Assembly (NCBI GenBank): GCA_964496595.1
Contig: CAZCAI010000027.1
Coordinates: forward strand, 1-35,080
DNA length: 35,080 nt
Direction: 5' to 3'
DNA from: JAAAOZ01 sp964496595
GTDB taxonomy: Bacteria; Chloroflexota; Anaerolineae; B4-G1; SLSP01
Position 1 is the first letter of the stretch. Every line of letters starts with the position of its first letter. The notes beneath the pieces were generated by a model, which made no database searches, was not told the DNA's origin, and worked only from the letters and a program-made list of their open reading frames with translations. The position numbers and the translations under genes were made by a program. Positions 29,943-35,080 of this stretch are shown here, in pieces.

Positions 29943-31627
29943 GCGTGGATCGCGATCAGCCGAAAACAATGACATACGCCAGGCGGGGGCAACCTCGCCT
30001 GGCGTATATTTGGTTCTTCGTTCCGCCGCTGCTTTTTCTGCTGCTCTTCTATTTCTATCCTCTGATCGAGATTCTGCGCGTGAGCCTGGTGGACGCCGGC
30101 CTGATGGGGTTAATCGACCGCATCTTCGAGCCGGCGACGTGGCGCGTGTTGCGCTTCACCGTGGGGCAGGCCCTGCTCTCCACGGCCCTGACGCTGCTCG
30201 TGGGGATGCCGGGCGCGTTTATCTTCGCGCGCTACACATTCCCCGGCAAGCGCGTGATCCAATCGCTGGCGACTGTGCCCTTCGTGCTCCCTACCGTCGT
30301 GGTCGCCGCTGCGTTCAACGCCGTGCTGGGGCCGAACTCCCCGCTCAATCAGTTGGCGATGCGCTGGTTTTCGCTCGCGCGCCCGCCCTTCGACCTGCGC
30401 TACACCCTGAACGCCATCCTGCTGGCGCACGTCTTCTACAACTTCACGTTGGTGCTGCGGATGGTGGGCGGCTTCTGGGCGAACTTGGACCCGCATCTTG
30501 AGGAGGCCGCCCGCACGTTGGGTGCTTCGCCGTGGCGCGCCTTCCGCGAGGTGACGCTGCCGCTGCTGATGCCGGCGGTCGGCGCCGCCGCGCTGCTGGT
30601 CTTTATCTTCTGCTTCACCAGCTTCGGCGTCGTGCTGATCTTGGGCGGGCCGCGCTTCGCGACCCTGGAGGTGGAAATCTACCGCCAGACCATCAACTTC
30701 GCCGATCTGCCCACCGCCGCCGCCCTCTCGTTGGTGCAGATCATCTGCACCTTGGGCGTGACGTTGGTCTACACGCGCCTGCAGCAGCAGGTGATCCGGC
30801 CCGTCACGCTGCGCTCGCGCGCCTCGATTCAGCGGCGCCCGCGTCGCTGGTGGGAGCGGGTGTGGGTGGGCGTCACCGTCACGTTGACCTTACTCCTGCT
30901 GGGCGGGCCGCTCCTCACGCTGGTGGGGCGCTCGTTCGGCGCGGGATGGCGCTACTACGCCGCGCTCTTCGAGAATCCGCGCCGCTCGATCTTCTACGTC
31001 GCGCCGGCGGTGGCGGTGGGGAACTCGCTCAAATTCGCCGGCGCCGCGATGGGATTGGCCGTGCTGTTGGGCGTGTTGGCCGCGTGGGCGCTCCATCGGC
31101 AGCGCGAGGCCTGGTGGGTGGACGCGCTCTTTATGCTGCCCCTCGGCACCTCTGCCGTGACGTTGGGCTTAGGGTATCTCGTCGCCATGGATCAGCCTCC
31201 ATTCGATTTACGCGGCACGCCGCTCCTGATCGTCCTGGGCCACACGTTGGTCGCGCTGCCCTTCGTGGTGCGCAGCGTGCTGCCCGCCTTGCAGGCCATC
31301 CGCCCGGAGTTGCGGGAGGCCGCCGCCGTGTTGGGCGCCTCGCCCGCGCGCGTCTTCGCCGAGGTCGATCTGCCCATCGTCTGGCGCGCGCTGGCCGTGG
31401 GCGCCGTCTTCGCCTTCACCGTCTCGATGGGCGAGTTCGGCGCCACCTCGATGATCGCCCGCCCGGAACTGCCCACCATTCCCATCGCCATCTACCGCTT
31501 CCTCTCGCAGCCCGGCGCGCGCAACTACGGCCAAGCCCTGGCGATGTCCACCATCCTGATGAGCGTCTGCGTCGTCGCCTTCGTCGCCATCGAATCGTTG
31601 AGACCGCCGGGGGCGCAGTCATTTTAA
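29939..31627 (+). CDS. thiP: Thiamine ABC transporter permease
   Basis: A 562-residue permease with two fused halves, each with about six membrane helices, as in ThiP and FbpB. Each half has an EAA loop for the ATPase: EEAARTLGASPWRAFREVTLP near 185-205 and REAAAVLGASPARVFAEVDLP near 460-480. The preferred start is GTG at 29939, overlapping the thiB stop as GTGA; GTG at 29945 and ATG at 29969 are alternatives. A perfect 14-base hairpin follows the gene. No ThiQ ATPase gene follows, so the ATPase must be encoded elsewhere or shared with another transporter. Confidence 0.93.
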   Translation: MSVDRDQPKTMTYARRGQPRLAYIWFFVPPLLFLLLFYFYPLIEILRVSLVDAGLMGLIDRIFEPATWRVLRFTVGQALLSTALTLLVGMPGAFIFARYTFPGKRVIQSLATVPFVLPTVVVAAAFNAVLGPNSPLNQLAMRWFSLARPPFDLRYTLNAILLAHVFYNFTLVLRMVGGFWANLDPHLEEAARTLGASPWRAFREVTLPLLMPAVGAAALLVFIFCFTSFGVVLILGGPRFATLEVEIYRQTINFADLPTAAALSLVQIICTLGVTLVYTRLQQQVIRPVTLRSRASIQRRPRRWWERVWVGVTVTLTLLLLGGPLLTLVGRSFGAGWRYYAALFENPRRSIFYVAPAVAVGNSLKFAGAAMGLAVLLGVLAAWALHRQREAWWVDALFMLPLGTSAVTLGLGYLVAMDQPPFDLRGTPLLIVLGHTLVALPFVVRSVLPALQAIRPELREAAAVLGASPARVFAEVDLPIVWRALAVGAVFAFTVSMGEFGATSMIARPELPTIPIAIYRFLSQPGARNYGQALAMSTILMSVCVVAFVAIESLRPPGAQSF

Positions 31628-31707
31628 TCGTGGAGGGAACCCGTTGTTCGTGTTCGCGATCGGTGGCGAGGCTTCTGGAAGGGGATCGCCGGGGAGATCA
31701 ATATACA

Positions 31708-31747
31708 AACGCCCCCAACGGATGAATGATATGCCGTTGGGGGCGTT
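31708..31747 (+). terminator. Strong hairpin after thiP
   Basis: AACGCCCCCAACGG pairs perfectly with its complement over 14 bases around a 12-base loop, followed by ATGCTTCTTGTC. The stem is very stable although the T-rich tail is broken. The rest of 31628-31918 shows no convincing gene. Confidence 0.7.
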
Positions 31748-31918
31748 ATGCTTCTTGTCTGTTTATGCCATTCATCGCCCGGACGTAAACATCCAAGCTC
31801 AAAGAGCGAAGCGCCCCTTGACTTGAGCGAGCCCCTGGCTACGGTGGAGCAGCCGCTGGGTTCAGTCGACGAAACCGATGACGTAACCCTAGATTGGAGG
31901 GCCCCTTGAAAAGTGCTT

Positions 31919-32743
31919 TCAGTACTCAGAAAGGCTACCTTTATACTTAGCTCTTTTCACTCCCCTTTTGAAAACATATAATCCTAAAGGAAAAGTAAGT
32001 AATATAGTGATAATAAGAAATTTAATTTCTCCATGAATACTTTGCAGATCAGCATTCCCAGTTAGCGTCAATCTAAGCGCCTTAAGAGCATGAGTTGTTG
32101 GCAAAAACATAGAAATCACCCTAAGCCAACTGGGAAGGATTTCAACCGGAAACAACACCCCGCTCAATAGCCCGGTAAGGGTTGTAAAGGCCCAGCCTAC
32201 TGGATCCCCCTTTTTCGTGACCAGAATGATCCCGGCGCTAATCAAGCCAATACCAGACAACGACAACACAATCAAAATCAGAATGAAAGAAGTGAGAAAA
32301 ATATTGATCGAGACACTAAAGTCAAACAATAAAGCGACCACTAAAAATATAAGAATTGAATTTAATAGAGAGTTAATAAAATTCCATAGCGCAGAATATA
32401 CAATGATACTTGCGAGTGATAGATCTGCAAGCAAAAGGTGCTCAAGTGTCCCCATCTGTTGTTCTGATCGAATGGCTCCCTGAAAGGAATGCAGTGCTAC
32501 ACCCACGAAACTCGTAAAAATGCTCCCATGAATCAAATAAGTCAGTAGATTACCCCCATATTGCTCAATGAGGGGAAAGACGTTCCCTTGCGACATGAAT
32601 TTAGCCATTAGTCCGAATTGAACAATTCCGAGTAACCCAGAGAGAATGCTCAAAATCAGGGCGGTACGATAGCTTATCGTTGTGAGCAAGCCTCTTTTCA
32701 TGAATAACCAACCTCTATACATGTCTACAAAAATATTATCCAT
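31919..32743 (-). CDS. ABC-2 type transporter permease
   Basis: A 274-residue integral membrane protein with about six helices (near 22-48, 60-80, 110-135, 143-170, 175-200 and 240-260). The ABC2_membrane signature is seen in SGIGLISAGIILVTKKGDPVGW and in LLSGVLFPVEILPSWLRVISMFLPTTHALKALRL. It is the export-type permease partner of the ATPase whose end lies at 34934-35080. It starts 4 bases after the peptidase stop, with GAAGGAA upstream. The gene is strikingly AT-rich compared with the rest of the window, suggesting transfer. Substrate is unknown; related permeases export drugs, polysaccharides or peptides. Confidence 0.9.
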   Translation of the reverse strand: MDNIFVDMYRGWLFMKRGLLTTISYRTALILSILSGLLGIVQFGLMAKFMSQGNVFPLIEQYGGNLLTYLIHGSIFTSFVGVALHSFQGAIRSEQQMGTLEHLLLADLSLASIIVYSALWNFINSLLNSILIFLVVALLFDFSVSINIFLTSFILILIVLSLSGIGLISAGIILVTKKGDPVGWAFTTLTGLLSGVLFPVEILPSWLRVISMFLPTTHALKALRLTLTGNADLQSIHGEIKFLIITILLTFPLGLYVFKRGVKRAKYKGSLSEY

Positions 32744-32747
32744 GAAA

Positions 32748-34934
32748 CTATGATTCCTTCACCATTTTATTAACCAGCGCTATAGATGCCAGCAGCATCA
32801 AACCGTAAGCTATACTAGTCAGGAACCCCCCCCAGGTCATGAGAACTAATCCTCGCTGCGACATGCCCAACACCACTACCAACAGCCATACCGGCATCAG
32901 CGGCGCGATGTACAGCCCAACACACTGCGCAATACGTGTCCACTCATGCCAGTGTGGCGAGATTGACCAGGTGACCGTGGTCGCCCAGCAACCGACGATC
33001 ACGACGACCAGCCAGGGAACGGCAAAGTTCATACCCAGAGAATACAAGATGCCCAACAAACTCATCCCTATGCCGGCAAGAATGCCCGTCCACCAGAGAG
33101 AATCAACGCGGACACGCTTTCGATCCGTCCAGATATACCTCAACATCAGCAACACGCTTGCGCCGGCTAAAGGCACGCCCAGAATGGGTTGGGCAAGCAG
33201 ATCGATAAATATCCCTTGGATACCGGCGAATCCATCTGCAAGTATCCGGTGCAACCGCCCTCGTAGGGGCTGTTGTGGATACAGCACCAGTTCGCCATCT
33301 CCTCCCGACCACTCCAACAAAACGGTCGTGCGTCCAAATGTCAAAACGCTACTCAGGGGACGCTCAAACCGCAAAGCCCTGCCGAGGGGCCGATCAGCAT
33401 AAATCATGCCCGGCATATAGCCTGTATTTCGAGCCTCTCCCTGTTGAACTTGAGCGTATCGCACGGGCATAGCGTCCGGTAACTCAACCACAATGCCTGC
33501 CGAATCGATCGCAGATTGCTCCTGGACACGCACCCGGACGCTGTCTTTTTCGAAAAACGCCTCGTAGTGCACCCATTCTCGCTCAAATCGATGAAACGTG
33601 GGATCTCCAATCAGGATCACACGCGGAGCATCTGCGTCCACGTCCATACGGGCGGCATTTTGCAGCCGCACCAGGGTTCCCAGAGGGGTCGAGGGGGTGG
33701 AGAGAGCATAAGGATACCTGCCGATCAGCCCAACCCCACCCATATCCATCGAACCAATGTAAGCCACCGCACCCCCGGCGACGATGTGCAGCGCAAGGCT
33801 ATGATCAATGCCTTCTCCCCCTATATCCCCCGTTTTACAAGCCTCGGCTACGAATACCAGTGGAGGCAGATCTGCGATGTTGCTCGGGACGACAGGCCAC
33901 CCTCCATCCGATAACACTAGACTGGAAGGAGTACCGTGGGCCAGGACCCAAACATAACCCGCCCCACGCATGGCCTCTAGAAGCGCCTCTCCGGTAAGTG
34001 CCTTCCCAGACAACGATACAACGTCAAGTGGATAGGTCTGAGAGGTTTGGAAAGCCTTGCCCACATCGGAGGCAGCCACCGCCCGTGTTTTCCATTCTCC
34101 GCCCAGCTCGGGATACGTGTAGGCGCGCGCCATCAACAGGGAGACATCGTGAGGCGTCAGGCCGGTCAAAATGCCCACACCCACGTCGTAGGCCCGAGAG
34201 CCAGGACTAACACGGCACGCCTCATACAAAGCGTAGACCCTCTGCCTGGTAACCGACCGGGGCGACGTGACCCAGGCAAGGTACTGGGGACGGTGATCCT
34301 GAATCTCGTTGGGGGCCAGCAATAGGGGGCCTCGATGATAGGCTGCGACACCGGCAGCCAAAAATTCCATCTTGCTCTCCCGAGCGAGAACGGCGACCGG
34401 CCTTTCTCCTACCAGGGTGTTATAGTAGTGCTGAGCCTCTTCCAGATCACGCAACAGGATGCCCTCCAGATGCACCGGAAGCGTCACTGCACCGACGGCA
34501 ATGACCCGCCGCACCTGAAGGCGTTGCAGTTCAGTCTCTGCGGGCAGGGCGAAGAACAACGGGCTCTCCAGTTCCGCCGCAATGGCGGCAGCCATCATCC
34601 CCAGACGCGACTGCTTCTCGGCGACCACGATGGTTTCCGCACGGGGCCATTGGGCCGCCACAACCTGCTGCACCCCTTCGGCATCCAGGACCTGCAGCGA
34701 CCCATTGTAGAGTTCTGCGAAATGTCGGATCGCTGGCGTGAGGTCCGCCTCCTGATGATAGAGAAGGGGCGTATAGCCGTCGCGAACGCTTACGGGAACC
34801 AGTTGAAGATACGTTTGCCAATCCTGTACCACATAGATAGGCCGTTCGGCGGCCCGCGTAGGCTTGACCCAAACCCCGGTCGTGATGAGCCAAATGACAA
34901 GGACTAGGCAAGTCAGACGGTGCATCTTTGACAT
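32748..34934 (-). CDS. Membrane-anchored C25/gingipain-like (clan CD) peptidase homologue
   Basis: A 728-residue protein. A signal peptide covers about 1-28 (cleavage near TRAAE). Residues about 32-300 form an alpha/beta N-terminal region. The peptidase-like core has VLAHG with His333 and FVAEACKTGD with Cys366, the His/Cys dyad arrangement of gingipain-type C25 and other clan CD proteases, then HIVAGGAVAYIG and VILIGDPTFHRF at 439-450, matching the family GDPxL motif. A beta-rich region follows, then five membrane helices at about 587-600, 616-636, 638-655, 672-690 and 698-722. The start at 34934 has AAGGAG upstream and overlaps the ATPase stop by one base. Function beyond likely proteolysis outside the membrane is unknown. 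Confidence 0.75.
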   Translation of the reverse strand: MSKMHRLTCLVLVIWLITTGVWVKPTRAAERPIYVVQDWQTYLQLVPVSVRDGYTPLLYHQEADLTPAIRHFAELYNGSLQVLDAEGVQQVVAAQWPRAETIVVAEKQSRLGMMAAAIAAELESPLFFALPAETELQRLQVRRVIAVGAVTLPVHLEGILLRDLEEAQHYYNTLVGERPVAVLARESKMEFLAAGVAAYHRGPLLLAPNEIQDHRPQYLAWVTSPRSVTRQRVYALYEACRVSPGSRAYDVGVGILTGLTPHDVSLLMARAYTYPELGGEWKTRAVAASDVGKAFQTSQTYPLDVVSLSGKALTGEALLEAMRGAGYVWVLAHGTPSSLVLSDGGWPVVPSNIADLPPLVFVAEACKTGDIGGEGIDHSLALHIVAGGAVAYIGSMDMGGVGLIGRYPYALSTPSTPLGTLVRLQNAARMDVDADAPRVILIGDPTFHRFEREWVHYEAFFEKDSVRVRVQEQSAIDSAGIVVELPDAMPVRYAQVQQGEARNTGYMPGMIYADRPLGRALRFERPLSSVLTFGRTTVLLEWSGGDGELVLYPQQPLRGRLHRILADGFAGIQGIFIDLLAQPILGVPLAGASVLLMLRYIWTDRKRVRVDSLWWTGILAGIGMSLLGILYSLGMNFAVPWLVVVIVGCWATTVTWSISPHWHEWTRIAQCVGLYIAPLMPVWLLVVVLGMSQRGLVLMTWGGFLTSIAYGLMLLASIALVNKMVKES

Positions 34935-35080
34935 CAGAGACTCCTTGTTTCTGCCAAGCGAATGAACAAATCCTCTAATGTGGACTCGTCTTCGCAACCC
35001 GTTTTTACAGGCATATTGCTTAATAGCTTCCAAGCCCACGCGATGGCTGCTTCGCGAGACGCCAGCTTCAGCTTACCCAA
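34934..35080 (-). CDS. ABC transporter ATP-binding protein, C-terminal 48 residues only
   Basis: The minus-strand frame is open from the window edge and ends with TGA at 34934-34936, overlapping the peptidase ATG as TGATG. The sequence includes AAIAWAWKLL and ends with STLEDLFIRLAETRSL; the S-x-L-E-D-x-F-x-R-L pattern is the standard end of ATPases that pair with ABC-2 permeases. The catalytic motifs lie outside the window. Together with the peptidase and permease it forms a three-gene operon. Confidence 0.75.
   Translation of the reverse strand: MGKLKLASREAAIAWAWKLLSNMPVKTGCEDESTLEDLFIRLAETRSL

Noticed and set aside
31748..31909. 53-residue plus-strand frame ending in an acidic, coding-like tail
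   Set aside because: The ATG sits at the end of the thiP terminator hairpin with no ribosome binding site; the C-terminal part looks protein-like but support is too thin.

Overview
This is a GC-rich bacterial chromosome segment with ordinary housekeeping genes, several lipoproteins and many short intergenic repeats. Gene content (class II photolyase, xpt-guaA, PRC-barrel and PEBP proteins, a DUF433/DUF5615 pair, GIN-domain lipoprotein, FtsK, RadA) and the abundant Shine-Dalgarno sites fit a member of Chloroflexota, possibly Anaerolineae-like. That placement is inference from gene content only. A run of exactly 100 N inside one gene shows this is a scaffolded draft or metagenome assembly.

Layout. 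1-1470: the 3' part of an rfbC-type dTDP-sugar epimerase gene and a membrane-anchored alpha/beta hydrolase. 1498-7031: a type IV McrBC restriction locus with a large EVE-like/AAA+ McrB, a McrC nuclease and an unrecognised third gene. 7124-9287: purine salvage and GMP synthesis (xpt, guaA). 9486-14028: GNAT acetyltransferase, class II photolyase, tandem PRC-barrel protein, PEBP-family protein and a small membrane protein, separated by mobile-like inverted-repeat elements. 14459-15619: an orphan amino-acid-type ABC substrate-binding lipoprotein with a good promoter. 15816-17252: malic enzyme (minus strand), interrupted by the N gap. 17718-18986: nitroreductase and a putative DUF433/DUF5615 toxin-antitoxin pair. 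19037-19112: tRNA-Arg(CCT). 19157-24971: HAD phosphatase, a small hypothetical, FtsK/SpoIIIE, RadA and a Mut7-C ribonuclease-like protein. 25043-27538: two lipoproteins.

27608-31627 is a thiamine locus: promoter, TPP riboswitch, intrinsic terminator, thiamine pyrophosphokinase, then a ThiB-like binding protein and a ThiP-like permease. Together they would import thiamine and convert it to TPP under TPP feedback. No ThiQ ATPase is present in the window.

31919-35080 (minus strand) is a tightly packed operon: the end of an ABC ATPase, a membrane-anchored clan CD (gingipain/C25-like) peptidase homologue and an ABC-2 permease. It is the best candidate here for an undescribed system, perhaps an exporter with a dedicated extracytoplasmic protease. 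The permease gene is visibly more AT-rich than its surroundings.

The intergenic DNA carries several repeat families: two pairs of about 100-bp elements with terminal inverted repeats, arrays of 7-8-bp ATACG-type units often in inverted pairs, an AT-rich analogue of those arrays, and a 36-bp dispersed repeat. Small palindromes also occur inside coding regions.
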